Positions 24,784-33,359 of a stretch of 64,000 nucleotides of DNA are shown in pieces (position 1 is the first letter of the stretch; each line of letters begins with the position of its first letter). A program made the position numbers and the translations under genes. The notes beneath the pieces are model-generated. The model was given only the letters and a program-made list of their open reading frames with translations. It was not told where the DNA came from and did not search any database. The stretch comes from Sediminispirochaeta bajacaliforniensis DSM 16054 (GTDB taxonomy: Bacteria; Spirochaetota; Spirochaetia; DSM-16054; Sediminispirochaetaceae), in contig NZ_KB899410.1 in assembly GCF_000378205.1 (NCBI RefSeq), positions 1-64,000 of the forward strand, given 5' to 3'.

Positions 24784-26919
24784 TTAGAGCATAAACAAAA
24801 GTTCCTCATAGTTAGGGAACGGCCATGCATCCCTGGGCAGTGCCTCTTCAAGGGCATCTCCAGCCGCTCTCAGGGTACTCATGGCGACAAAAACATCAAA
24901 CCGATAGCTTCTCGCCTGTTTTGAGGGATCGGCTATGCTCTGGGCACTTTTTACTTTTACTTCAAGTACATCGGCAGCTGCGGCAAGTTCCTCGGCTTTT
25001 TCCACGAGGTAGGCAAGTATCTCGCGCTGGCGCTTCATGGGAAGCTGAGAGTCGATACTACCCACCCGTCCGATCAGTTCCGCAGTTTCTGCGATGTAAC
25101 GATTGACCGCCGGATAGATAGACTGCCGTGCCATGCGGAGCATGATTTCAGCTTCAATGTTAATCTTTTTACTGTAGCTTTCAAGATAAATTTCATGTCG
25201 GCTGAGAATTTCTTCCTTACTGAGAATACCGTGTCGGCTTAAAACGCCGATATTACTGTCGTCGGTAAGCCGCTCGATCGCCTCAACGGTGGTTGCAATG
25301 TTGGGAAGACCTCGTTTTTCGGCTTCTGCAACCCAATCGTCGGAATAACCATTCCCGTTGAATACAACCCGCTTGTGATTGTTGTAGCTCTCTTTTACCA
25401 GTTCGGCGATAGTCTTGGTTTTGTCCGTATCCTTTGCGGTTTCGAGCCGTTCGGCAAAACCCGCGAGAACATCGGCAACAGCTGCATTTAGAAAGGTGTT
25501 GATTTCCGCAATCGAGGCGCTGGAAGCTGCCATACGGAACTCAAATTTGTTTCCGGTAAAAGCGAAGGGGCTTGTTCTGTTCCTGTCGGTCATGTGCTTG
25601 GGAAACTTCGGCAGGCTTGTCTGGCCGATGATCATCATCTCGCCTTCACGTGCTTTTACTGTTCCACCGCCAGAGACGGCTTCCAGGATATCGCTGAGCT
25701 GATCGCCGAGGAAGATCGAAATAATCGCGGGCGGTGCCTCGTTTGCACCGAGGCGGTGATCATTTCCTGTATTTGCCGCAGAGACCCTCAGCAGGGGCGC
25801 GTAACGATCCACAGCTTCGATAACCGCAGCGAGGAAGAGCAGAAATTGGGCGTTTTCATGGGGACTGTCACCAGGCTCGAGAAGATTGATACCATCGTCG
25901 GTGGCAATCGACCAGTTGTTATGCTTTCCAGAACCGTTGACACCTGCAAAGGGCTTCTCGTGAAGCAGTACGACCAAACCATGGCGAAGGGCCACCTTGC
26001 GCAGAGTGTCCATCACGAGCTGGTTGTTGTCGGTAGCAACATTTGCACTTGCAAAAATAGTTGCAAGCTCGAACTGGTTCGGAGCAACCTCGTTGTGCTG
26101 GGTTTTTGCGGAAATACCGAGCTTCCACAGTTCATAGTTCAATTCCCGCATGAAATCGGAAACCCGTTCCTTAATTGAACCGAAGTAATGATCGTCAAGC
26201 TCCTGTCCCTTGGCGGGCATGGCGCCGAAAAGGGTCCGGCCCGCAAGGATGAGGTCGGGGCGTTTATCGTACAAACTCTTATCGACCAGGAAGTATTCCT
26301 GTTCCGGACCAACAGTGGTGAATACATGCTTGCTGGAGTCGTTTCCGAGGATTTTCAGAATGCGCAGGGACTGCTTTTCAATCGCTTCCATGGAACGAAG
26401 CAGGGGGACCTTTTTATCCAGGGCTTCTCCCCTAAAACTGATAAAGGCGGTGGGGATGTAAAGGGTGACCCCTGTTCTATCTTCTTTCAGGAAGGCAGGA
26501 CTCGTTGTGTCCCAGGCTGTATAACCTCGTGCTTCAAAGGTCGCCCGGAGGCCGCCGCTGGGGAAACTGGATGCATCCGGCTCTCCCATGATCAGCTCTT
26601 TTCCAGAGAACTCCATGATGACCTTACCGTCGGAGGTAGGACTTATGAAGGAATCATGCTTTTCGGCAGTCAGCCCCGTCATCGGCTGAAACCAGTGGGT
26701 ATAGTGCGTTGCACCCTTTTCAATTGCCCAGTCCCGCATTGCGCTGGCAACGACCTCGGCAATCTCAAGGGTTAAGGTCTGTTCACCCTTCATAACCGCC
26801 TGTAATTCCTTAAACACCGACTTGGGAAGTCGCTGCCGCATGACACTTTCGCTAAATTGGTTAGACCCGTAAAGCTCGGTAAGAGGGGTCTTGGTGAAAT
26901 CGATGTTTCCGTTTGCCAT
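24784..26919 (-). CDS. glnN: type III glutamine synthetase
   Basis: 711 residues, in the 690-730 range of GSIII rather than the 450 of GSI. Recognisable blocks: FRGEALDKKVPLLRS, TVGPEQEYFLVD, AKTQHNEVAPNQFELA, NGSGKHNNWSI (ATP/glutamate site) and NTGNDHRLGANEAPPAI. It makes glutamine from glutamate, ammonia and ATP in the cytosol, the main ammonium assimilation step. GGAGG lies just before the ATG. A near-perfect sigma-54 promoter about 40-60 bp upstream implies nitrogen-controlled activation by an enhancer-binding protein. Confidence 0.95.
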   Translation of the reverse strand: MANGNIDFTKTPLTELYGSNQFSESVMRQRLPKSVFKELQAVMKGEQTLTLEIAEVVASAMRDWAIEKGATHYTHWFQPMTGLTAEKHDSFISPTSDGKVIMEFSGKELIMGEPDASSFPSGGLRATFEARGYTAWDTTSPAFLKEDRTGVTLYIPTAFISFRGEALDKKVPLLRSMEAIEKQSLRILKILGNDSSKHVFTTVGPEQEYFLVDKSLYDKRPDLILAGRTLFGAMPAKGQELDDHYFGSIKERVSDFMRELNYELWKLGISAKTQHNEVAPNQFELATIFASANVATDNNQLVMDTLRKVALRHGLVVLLHEKPFAGVNGSGKHNNWSIATDDGINLLEPGDSPHENAQFLLFLAAVIEAVDRYAPLLRVSAANTGNDHRLGANEAPPAIISIFLGDQLSDILEAVSGGGTVKAREGEMMIIGQTSLPKFPKHMTDRNRTSPFAFTGNKFEFRMAASSASIAEINTFLNAAVADVLAGFAERLETAKDTDKTKTIAELVKESYNNHKRVVFNGNGYSDDWVAEAEKRGLPNIATTVEAIERLTDDSNIGVLSRHGILSKEEILSRHEIYLESYSKKINIEAEIMLRMARQSIYPAVNRYIAETAELIGRVGSIDSQLPMKRQREILAYLVEKAEELAAAADVLEVKVKSAQSIADPSKQARSYRFDVFVAMSTLRAAGDALEEALPRDAWPFPNYEELLFML

Positions 26920-26960
26920 TATTTCCTCCGAAGTTATTTCTATCGCTTGTGTATATTGTA

Positions 26961-26977
26961 TTGCAAAAATCGTGCCA
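26961..26977 (-). promoter_or_regulatory. sigma-54 (-24/-12) promoter of glnN
   Basis: The minus strand reads TGGCACG-ATTT-TTGCAA, matching the RpoN consensus TGGCACG-N4-TTGCW exactly. The expected start is near 26950, giving a leader of about 30 bases to the GGAGG site. RpoN control of glutamine synthetase is classical in other bacteria. Confidence 0.8.
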
Positions 26978-27046
26978 TTCTATGTGTTGCTTTTTGTAAT
27001 TTATTTACGGAGAAAAAGATAAAATGATTAAGCCATAGGATGGCAC
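26972..27046. repeat. 13-bp inverted repeat embracing the sigma-54 -24 box
   Basis: GTGCCATTCTATG (26972-26984) and CATAGGATGGCAC (27034-27046) are complementary except at one position, 49 bases apart. One arm contains the -24 element. It could be a protein site or a large stem-loop. Confidence 0.55.
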
Positions 27047-27066
27047 CTAAAAGTAGGGGATTTTAC

Positions 27067-27110
27067 CTACGAAAATGTAATACCGACATTATTGTATTAC
27101 ATTTTCGTAG
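27067..27110. promoter_or_regulatory. 17-bp perfect palindrome upstream of glnN
   Basis: CTACGAAAATGTAATAC (27067-27083), 10-base spacer, exact inverted copy (27094-27110). It lies about 90-130 bp upstream of the sigma-54 promoter, a normal distance for an enhancer-binding site, and also one base after the stop codon of the DUF2156 gene. No T-run follows on either strand, so a simple terminator is less convincing. Confidence 0.6.
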
Positions 27111-27111
27111 T

Positions 27112-28026
27112 CTATTCTGAGATTTGGTCCGAAGGGCAGCAGTTGGCAGATTCTTCCGGTTGCACCTTGAACTTTTTTACGAAGGCGTCCGGTCGATAGC
27201 TCATCTTTGCCTGGCGGAGTCCGGGATCTCCGAGATCCTGTTCTCGATTGATATAACAGTAATGACGGGGAAGCATGGAGGCGAAAGAACGGTTGATAAA
27301 TTGATAGATTCCTTTGAAATCGTCGTTGGCCTTTTCGAAATGCACAGCGAAGGCCTTTCCTTTTGCCAGGGGTTCGCCCAGAGAGTAGGCTGCTGGGCTT
27401 CCGTCGACATAGGTAAGACAGCCGATAAGACCCAGCTCTTCCATCATTTCGAGAGCCTCCTTTGCCGCTTCAAAATCGCCTGGGTCCTCGCGCTCTTTCC
27501 TCCATGCATCAAGGATGGTCATGGCATCGTTGCGATTCTCCTTGTCGATCCACTTTTCTTCATAGGCATAACTATTAATAAAGGCGTTCACGAGATTTCG
27601 CTTTTTGTGGTATTTCCTGCCTGCAAGGGTTGCAAGGTTCTTCCTCAGATAAAGATAATCAAAGTTTTCTCTATCCTCACAGACACACAGCCCCTTTTGT
27701 TCCAGATTGATCCGTTCTTTTTCCGCATACTGCTCCGGCAAATTCTTTAAATACTGATGTTCGGAAAAAAGAGCGCGGAGGGTCTCTCTATCGTCCGGAA
27801 TACCACAGGGAAGCATAAAAAATTTTCCTGACTCACTTGTTCCGCTTATCACAAGATGATTATCCGGCAGCCTGCTCAGTCGATAGCCGTATCGCTTACG
27901 AAAGAGGAAGAGCCCTGCAAACGTGAATTCCGATATCCCGTCCTTGAGGAGAGAAAGCCCGGGATGAAGCTCGCCTCTCATTGATAGATCGATTGGTGCA
28001 AAGACCGGGTATTGTGGTATGCTCAT
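27112..28026 (-). CDS. DUF2156-family protein
   Basis: About 304 residues from the ATG at 28026; a TTG 36 bases earlier is possible, and neither has a clear ribosome site. The sequence matches the DUF2156 fold (GNAT-like, related to the C-terminal domain of phosphatidylglycerol lysyltransferase MprF): YLYLRKNLATLAGRKYHKKRNLVNAF, LTYVDGSPAAYSLGE, FEKANDDFKGIYQFINRSF, YINREQDLGDPGLRQAKMSYRP. The last block is the family hallmark. It may transfer an aminoacyl or acyl group, but stand-alone members are uncharacterised. No membrane helices. It is divergent from pepT. Confidence 0.8.
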   Translation of the reverse strand: MSIPQYPVFAPIDLSMRGELHPGLSLLKDGISEFTFAGLFLFRKRYGYRLSRLPDNHLVISGTSESGKFFMLPCGIPDDRETLRALFSEHQYLKNLPEQYAEKERINLEQKGLCVCEDRENFDYLYLRKNLATLAGRKYHKKRNLVNAFINSYAYEEKWIDKENRNDAMTILDAWRKEREDPGDFEAAKEALEMMEELGLIGCLTYVDGSPAAYSLGEPLAKGKAFAVHFEKANDDFKGIYQFINRSFASMLPRHYCYINREQDLGDPGLRQAKMSYRPDAFVKKFKVQPEESANCCPSDQISE

Positions 28027-28108
28027 ATCGATAAAGATACTAAAGAGATCATTCCTGATCAATAAAAACAGAATTGCCTATCGTGGATCGTAACGATATA
28101 GTGATGAT

Positions 28109-29380
28109 ATGAGTACAAAACTACAAAGCGAGCTGAAGGAAGAACTCCTTGAACGCTTCCTTCGTTATGTAAAGATTACCACCATGAGTGATCCCCATGT
28201 CGAAACCTTGCCTTCGACCCCGGGACAGTGGGATCTCCTCCATCTGTTGAAACGAGAGCTCGGTGAACTGGGAATAGCCGATGTCGAACTTGATCAGTGG
28301 GGGCACCTTGTCGCTCGTGTTCCCGGCAATCGCCGAAATGGTGAGTTCCCCACCATCGGCTTGATGGCTCATGTCGATACCTCTCCGGATATGAGCGGTG
28401 TCGACGTGAAACCGCAGGTTCACCGTGATTACGACGGGAATGTCATATCCCTTACGGAAGGATACATCCTCGATCCCGTTTCTTATCCCGAGCTTCTGCA
28501 GTGCAAAGGGGGGACCGTCATTACTTCCGACGGAACAACCCTTCTTGGTGCCGATGACAAGGCCGGGGTTTCAGAAATTATGACGGCCCTCTCCTGGCTC
28601 CTTGCTCATGATGAGATCGCCCGTGGAGATCTTGAGATCGTTTTTACTCCCGATGAGGAAACCGGCAGAGGCCTTGATAGGTTTGATCCCTCCCTCCTTA
28701 AAGCCTCCTGTTGCTATACCGTGGACGGAGGGGAGCGGGGCATCATCGAGGGGGAGTGTTTTAATGCGGCTGTCGCAAGGGTTTCTTGTGTCGGCAAGGT
28801 GATCCACCTTGGTACCGCCCGCGGCAAGCTGGTCAATGCCGTTGCCATGGCGTCGGCTTTTGTCTCGATGCTTCCCCGGAACGAGAGTCCTGAGGCCACC
28901 GATGATCGCTACGGTTATTATGCGGCCCTTGAAATTTCCGGGGATCTCGACAAGGCCTATGTCGATGTCTATTTGCGGGATTTTGAGACGAGCGGTATGG
29001 AACGAAGGATCGGGGCCCTTGGCCATTTTGCCAAAGCCGTTGAGGAGGCCTTTCCCGGAGGAAAGGTTGATGTCGACGTTCGAAAGCAGTATGCAAATAT
29101 GCGGGAGCATATTGCTGCAGATCCGCATATCATGGAACTCCTGGAAACGGCCGTTGCGAAAAGCGGTGTCGAGCCTGTCCGGCAGATCATTAGAGGCGGT
29201 ACCGACGGTTCCAGATTAAGCGAGATGGGCATCCCTACACCCAATATTTTTACCGGCGGTCACAATTATCACAGCCGTTTCGAGTGGGCGTCCCTTGAGA
29301 TCATGGCGGAGGCTTGTGAAACACTTATTCACCTGGTCTCACTTTGGGCCGAACAGAAAGCAACAAAGGGCGCTGTTTGA
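28109..29380 (+). CDS. pepT: peptidase T (tripeptide aminopeptidase)
   Basis: 423 residues, the usual length of PepT. M20-family metal ligands: AHVDTSPDM, LGADDKAGV, the EEtGrGxD run TPDEETGRGLD, and the last His in FTGGHNYHSRFEW. RGGTDGSRLSEMG is also typical. It removes the N-terminal residue of tripeptides in the cytosol using two zinc ions, so it takes part in peptide nutrition and turnover. It stands alone, divergent from the DUF2156 gene and followed 56 bp later by envelope-protein genes. Confidence 0.93.
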   Translation: MSTKLQSELKEELLERFLRYVKITTMSDPHVETLPSTPGQWDLLHLLKRELGELGIADVELDQWGHLVARVPGNRRNGEFPTIGLMAHVDTSPDMSGVDVKPQVHRDYDGNVISLTEGYILDPVSYPELLQCKGGTVITSDGTTLLGADDKAGVSEIMTALSWLLAHDEIARGDLEIVFTPDEETGRGLDRFDPSLLKASCCYTVDGGERGIIEGECFNAAVARVSCVGKVIHLGTARGKLVNAVAMASAFVSMLPRNESPEATDDRYGYYAALEISGDLDKAYVDVYLRDFETSGMERRIGALGHFAKAVEEAFPGGKVDVDVRKQYANMREHIAADPHIMELLETAVAKSGVEPVRQIIRGGTDGSRLSEMGIPTPNIFTGGHNYHSRFEWASLEIMAEACETLIHLVSLWAEQKATKGAV

Positions 29381-29436
29381 ATCTTGGGATTCTTTGTGCT
29401 ACGTTTATCTTCGAAGGGTTATAGGGGGTACCGTGA

Positions 29437-30555
29437 ATGAAACGGCTTGTCTGCTTGTTGTTCTTGACACTGGCGATGACGGGAATAGTATTCGCCGGGC
29501 GGCTGAGCGGTGAAATAGTCTATCTGGACGGAACGGTCGATGTCTACCGTGACGGTAAGAAACTTGAGTGGCAGGATGTGGATATCGGTTTTTATCTTGA
29601 GCCCTACGATACCCTTGAAACCGGAAAAGACGGCAGTGCCGAAATCGATGTCGTCACCGCTTCTGGGACATCTGCTGTTGTTCAGGTTCTTCCCGATACG
29701 GCCTTTTATCTTACCGATGATGCGGTGGGTGGAAAACAGCAGAGCAGTTTCACCATGATGAAGGGGAGCCTCTCCTTTCGTGTCCATAAACTTACCAGCA
29801 ACGAGAGTTTTAATGTTCGTACGGAAAGTGCCGTCATGGGAATCCGTGGGACCAGCTTTGACGTGGCATCCAGCCCTGAGGGGGGAATCCTTGTCCTCTG
29901 TGACGAAGGGGCCGTGGAATGTGCCGATCCTCAGGGGCGCAGCTTCTATGCAAAACCCGGGCAGGTAGTGGAGGATGTTCCCGAAACGGAGATTTCCGCC
30001 TTTGCGGTTGCCCGGGAGGATCTGGATACCTATAAAAGTTATTGGATATCCAAACGGATGGATGTTTTTAAAAACGGGGCGGATACCTTTATCCGCGGTT
30101 ATGCCCGTCAGTACCAAAACTACTATCCGAAATTTGAGGAGGCCTACCGTCTTCTTGCCGCAAACAGGGCACTTCTTGAACGATACGGTAAGGCTGGGAC
30201 AACTGCCACCGGTACCCTTTTCCAGGTGAAGTCAAAGATAAGTCCGTCCGTTATCAAGATGAGGAGTATCCTGCCGCTTTTCGAACAGCTTTTTTACCGG
30301 CTTGATGTACTTGCGGCCTATCATGAACAGGGAATCGGCAGGACCAACATCGATAATACTCTTTCGTCCGCCCAGTTTTTTACCCGTTTCGGAAAAAGTT
30401 ATGCCGAAACGAAACTGCAACTCTCCGATGTTCGCTATCTGTTTAAGCTCTATAAGGAAATCGATGACGCTACCGGTGGAGGGGCGTCTGGGCTTCTTGA
30501 TAATCCCTTTTCACTGGAAGGTACCGGCCATTTTGGGGGTAAAATTAGTTTTTGA
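29437..30555 (+). CDS. secreted FecR-domain protein
   Basis: 372 residues: a signal peptide (KRLVCLLFLTLAMTGIVFAG) then a FecR domain (GEIVYLDGTVDVYRDGKKLEW..., YDTLETGKDGSAEIDVV, NVRTESAVMGIRGTSFDV, about residues 20-155), followed by a helical C-terminal half of unknown fold. There is no sigma factor or TonB receptor nearby, so this is not a classical FecIR regulator. Stand-alone periplasmic FecR proteins are common in spirochaetes and of unknown role. It is followed 62 bp later by a lipoprotein gene. Confidence 0.8.
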   Translation: MKRLVCLLFLTLAMTGIVFAGRLSGEIVYLDGTVDVYRDGKKLEWQDVDIGFYLEPYDTLETGKDGSAEIDVVTASGTSAVVQVLPDTAFYLTDDAVGGKQQSSFTMMKGSLSFRVHKLTSNESFNVRTESAVMGIRGTSFDVASSPEGGILVLCDEGAVECADPQGRSFYAKPGQVVEDVPETEISAFAVAREDLDTYKSYWISKRMDVFKNGADTFIRGYARQYQNYYPKFEEAYRLLAANRALLERYGKAGTTATGTLFQVKSKISPSVIKMRSILPLFEQLFYRLDVLAAYHEQGIGRTNIDNTLSSAQFFTRFGKSYAETKLQLSDVRYLFKLYKEIDDATGGGASGLLDNPFSLEGTGHFGGKISF

Positions 30556-30617
30556 TGTATTAGATGTTTTTGCCTGTTTACCCTTTTTTGTGCTATAGTA
30601 CGAATAGGAAGGATTAT

Positions 30618-31955
30618 GTGAATAGGCTTCGTTCCATTATAGTGCTCTCGTGTGTTGCTTTTTTATGTGCCGGTTGCGGTGATGCGGATCTTTTTTCCCC
30701 TTTCGGTGATGACAAAGTGGAAAGTAGGTATATTGATCTCTCGGTCGAGGCCGGTGCCGTTCTTATGCCCGGCGCTGTGATTGAAATCAGAAAAAAGGGT
30801 GAGTGGCAGACTTTGCCTATTCCTGATCGAATGCTCGTCACCATCCTTGATCGTGATAGTCGAAGTGTCGGGAGTGCCGAGTTTACTCAGGAGCTTTTAG
30901 ATGATGAGCTGCCGCCCGTTACTCTGGAAGAATCCCACAGGGGGTATCACCTCCTGCGATATGAGCTCTTTGATGCCGAGAATCAAATCATAGAATCAGG
31001 TGAGATTCCTTTTTTTACCGAATCCTATCTTCCTGAAATACCTTTCATCAATATTGTTCCCGCTGCCTCCCTCGAGCCCGGAACATACGGCCTTCTTTTT
31101 ACCAATGTGGGAGAGAATCCCGATTTTTTTCTGCGGTGGAGTCTCGAAGGCGAGCCCTTTGCCTTCGGCCTTGCCGGTGACTTTAAGGATGGGGCTCTTT
31201 TGACTGCACCGGGACGTGATGGTGTGTATACGGTTTTGCTGGAACTTTTCCCGGAACCTCCTCCCGAAAATTGTGCCGGGGATTATCCTTTTTCATCTCC
31301 CTTTTACCGCACGATGGAGTTCTATGTCGATTCTACCGCCTCCACGCCTGGGAGCGATCTGTTTCCCGACGGAAGTCATGAAATTTTGTTCCATTTTTAC
31401 GGAAGCTTGGATCCCGCCTCGAACACCCTTTCTTCGGAGATTCGGAGGCGGGGAACCCCCCGGCCTTTTGTCAGGAACGGGACCTTCGGGTACCGTTTTG
31501 CAGTCGGGGATCGGCTTGAGATCGATTTGAAAGCTGCGGAAGATCGATCCTCAATTACTATCGATCATATATTCGAACCGCTGGAAAAAGATGCCGATAC
31601 TTCTGTTTGGGAGCTTACGAAAGATGGGGAGATCGTATTGAGTGCCGGACGTGATTCCTCTTCCATTCCCTATATACTCCTGCCTGCCCGGAAGAAGGAG
31701 GTCCAATCGCCTGAACGGCTCTCTGCGGGGATTGCAGCCATCCCCTCGTCCATCGTCGGTTGGAGCGTCTCTCTTGATGGAAGGCGTTTGGTGGTTTCCT
31801 GTTCGATTGATCATCATGTTGTGAAAACGTGGGAGGATTCGAGTGACGGCTTTGACCTTGCGGCTCCTTTGGCCCTCTGCATAGGGGGGCAGGCTCCTCT
31901 CTTCTTGGATGAATTGGGAGTGCACGTTTCGGTTCGTAACGGAGGAGTGCAATAG
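30618..31955 (+). CDS. hypothetical lipoprotein
   Basis: 445 residues starting at GTG 30618, which has AGGAAGGA five bases upstream and places the signal peptide (NRLRSIIVLSCVAFLCAGC) at the very N-terminus with an LCAGC lipobox. An in-frame ATG at 30564 would add 18 residues and lacks a ribosome site. The mature protein is rich in beta-strand-like segments with repeated Pro/Gly turns, and I recognise no domain. Its position between a FecR-domain protein and the LPP20-type operon makes an envelope role likely. Confidence 0.75.
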   Translation: MNRLRSIIVLSCVAFLCAGCGDADLFSPFGDDKVESRYIDLSVEAGAVLMPGAVIEIRKKGEWQTLPIPDRMLVTILDRDSRSVGSAEFTQELLDDELPPVTLEESHRGYHLLRYELFDAENQIIESGEIPFFTESYLPEIPFINIVPAASLEPGTYGLLFTNVGENPDFFLRWSLEGEPFAFGLAGDFKDGALLTAPGRDGVYTVLLELFPEPPPENCAGDYPFSSPFYRTMEFYVDSTASTPGSDLFPDGSHEILFHFYGSLDPASNTLSSEIRRRGTPRPFVRNGTFGYRFAVGDRLEIDLKAAEDRSSITIDHIFEPLEKDADTSVWELTKDGEIVLSAGRDSSSIPYILLPARKKEVQSPERLSAGIAAIPSSIVGWSVSLDGRRLVVSCSIDHHVVKTWEDSSDGFDLAAPLALCIGGQAPLFLDELGVHVSVRNGGVQ

Positions 31956-31986
31956 CTAACTTTCATGCAATAATCCTTCTTCCACG

Positions 31987-32015
31987 TTGAAATTTTAAGA
32001 TTCTGCCTATATTAT
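31987..32015 (+). promoter_or_regulatory. sigma-70-type promoter for the envelope lipoprotein operon
   Basis: TTGAAA (31987-31992), 17-bp spacer, TATTAT (32010-32015). The predicted start near 32022 is about 23 bases before the ATG at 32045, leaving room for the GAGGAGG site. Confidence 0.6.
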
Positions 32016-32044
32016 TTAGATGGAAAACTTTGAGGAGGAGCTCC

Positions 32045-33346
32045 ATGAAATCTCGACGTTTGTCGGCTTTACTGCTTGCCGTCTGTATGATGGCAATGTC
32101 CCTTTCTGCACAAGAAATTTCCGAAAAAAAAGATATTGCTGTCTTCAGTCTCAGTTATGCAGATTGGAGCATACCTTCCGGGGCTCTTGGTCTGGTCGAC
32201 CAGGCCATACAGAATGTTTTTGTTGGGTTGGGACGATTTAACATCTACGGGATGACCTATCGATTAGAGGCCGGCGATATTCAATCCTTTATCGATCAGG
32301 TGAAAAAATACAAAGAGGAAAACGTCAAAATCCCCGAAGAGGTCAGGCTTGGAGAAGCAACCTTTACCGAGGCTGATTTCAATAAACTTGTCGGTTCCTT
32401 CATCGTCGTTATCCCGGTAATGAGCTACTACGATGTTCGCAATGACGAAGGCACCTATGAAGCCGATATTCAAACCTCCTTTACCTTTGTCAATGTCGAG
32501 GAGGGGAAGGCCTTCGCGAGTTTTCAGATCGATACTTCGGGGTCGGGAGACAGCCAGAAGGAAGCGGTAAAAGGTGCCGTTGACGCCATCCCCATGCAGC
32601 TGCAGTATAAGCTTCGCAGCGTTCCTGAATTTCAGCTGAAGACCGGTATTATTGATATTGTGGGAAGAGAATATATTATCGAATTCGGCAGGAACATGGG
32701 CGTCCAGGTCGGTGATGAGTTTGCCATTGTCGAGACAAGGGTTCTTCCTTCCGGTCGTCAGATGTCGAAGGAGACCGGGTTGATTGTTGTAAAATCCGTC
32801 GACGAAGAAATCTCCTCGACCCGGGTACGCTATAGTAATGGGCGGCCGAATGTGGGGGAACAGCTGAAGGAGATTCCACGACTCGGTGTTGAGCTGTCCG
32901 GATATCTTGATATCCTTCAGTCTTCCGATTCTGACGAGGAGATTTTTGCTATTGCTGGCTTGCGGTCGGTTGCAAGTCGTGGTTTCTATTCGCTGAGGCC
33001 CGTGGTAGGAGTAGAGGTTCCTCTTGGCGACTCGTTTGCTATCTGGTTTCCGGTTAACGCCTATGTCGGTGCCGAAGCCAACTGGATGTTCGGGCGGCTG
33101 AGCATTAACCCCAGTGCCGTCGTCGGTGCGGGGTTCCTTGTTCCTATCAACGGCGACGAGGATTATGAGTACTTCAGCAGCATCGGTTTTACCGGGCTTG
33201 TTGAGGCACAATATCTTTTCAAACAGAACATGAAATTTTTCCTTCGTACGGGATATACTTTTTATCAGGCCTTGGTCCTTGAAGACATTAATCCCAACGA
33301 TTACAACGGTGTTGTCTTGGGCGGCGGCCTGACCTTCAAGTTGTAG
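32045..33346 (+). CDS. envelope protein, FlgT/CsgG-like N-part with possible barrel C-part
   Basis: 433 residues from ATG 32045 (GAGGAGG just upstream; a TTG at 32030 is less likely). The signal peptide ends around MSLSAQE. The N-terminal half (IAVFSLSYADWSIPSGALGLVDQAIQNVF..., then VDAIPMQLQYKLRSVPEFQLKTGIIDI) resembles the nucleotide-like fold of FlgT/CsgG/LPP20-associated proteins; the C-terminal 150 residues alternate hydrophobic and polar residues and end in GGGLTFKL, like an outer-membrane strand. It heads an operon with two large lipoproteins. Possibly an outer-membrane assembly; family assignment is tentative. Confidence 0.6.
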   Translation: MKSRRLSALLLAVCMMAMSLSAQEISEKKDIAVFSLSYADWSIPSGALGLVDQAIQNVFVGLGRFNIYGMTYRLEAGDIQSFIDQVKKYKEENVKIPEEVRLGEATFTEADFNKLVGSFIVVIPVMSYYDVRNDEGTYEADIQTSFTFVNVEEGKAFASFQIDTSGSGDSQKEAVKGAVDAIPMQLQYKLRSVPEFQLKTGIIDIVGREYIIEFGRNMGVQVGDEFAIVETRVLPSGRQMSKETGLIVVKSVDEEISSTRVRYSNGRPNVGEQLKEIPRLGVELSGYLDILQSSDSDEEIFAIAGLRSVASRGFYSLRPVVGVEVPLGDSFAIWFPVNAYVGAEANWMFGRLSINPSAVVGAGFLVPINGDEDYEYFSSIGFTGLVEAQYLFKQNMKFFLRTGYTFYQALVLEDINPNDYNGVVLGGGLTFKL

Positions 33347-33359
33347 CAGGAGCAAATAG

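Noticed and set aside
27067-27110. Palindrome as a plain terminator of the DUF2156 gene
   Set aside because: No T-run on either side; its distance from the sigma-54 promoter fits an enhancer site better, though both roles remain possible.
29437-30555. FecR-type sigma-factor regulator
   Set aside because: There is a signal peptide, no inner-membrane anti-sigma arrangement, and no sigma factor or TonB receptor gene nearby.
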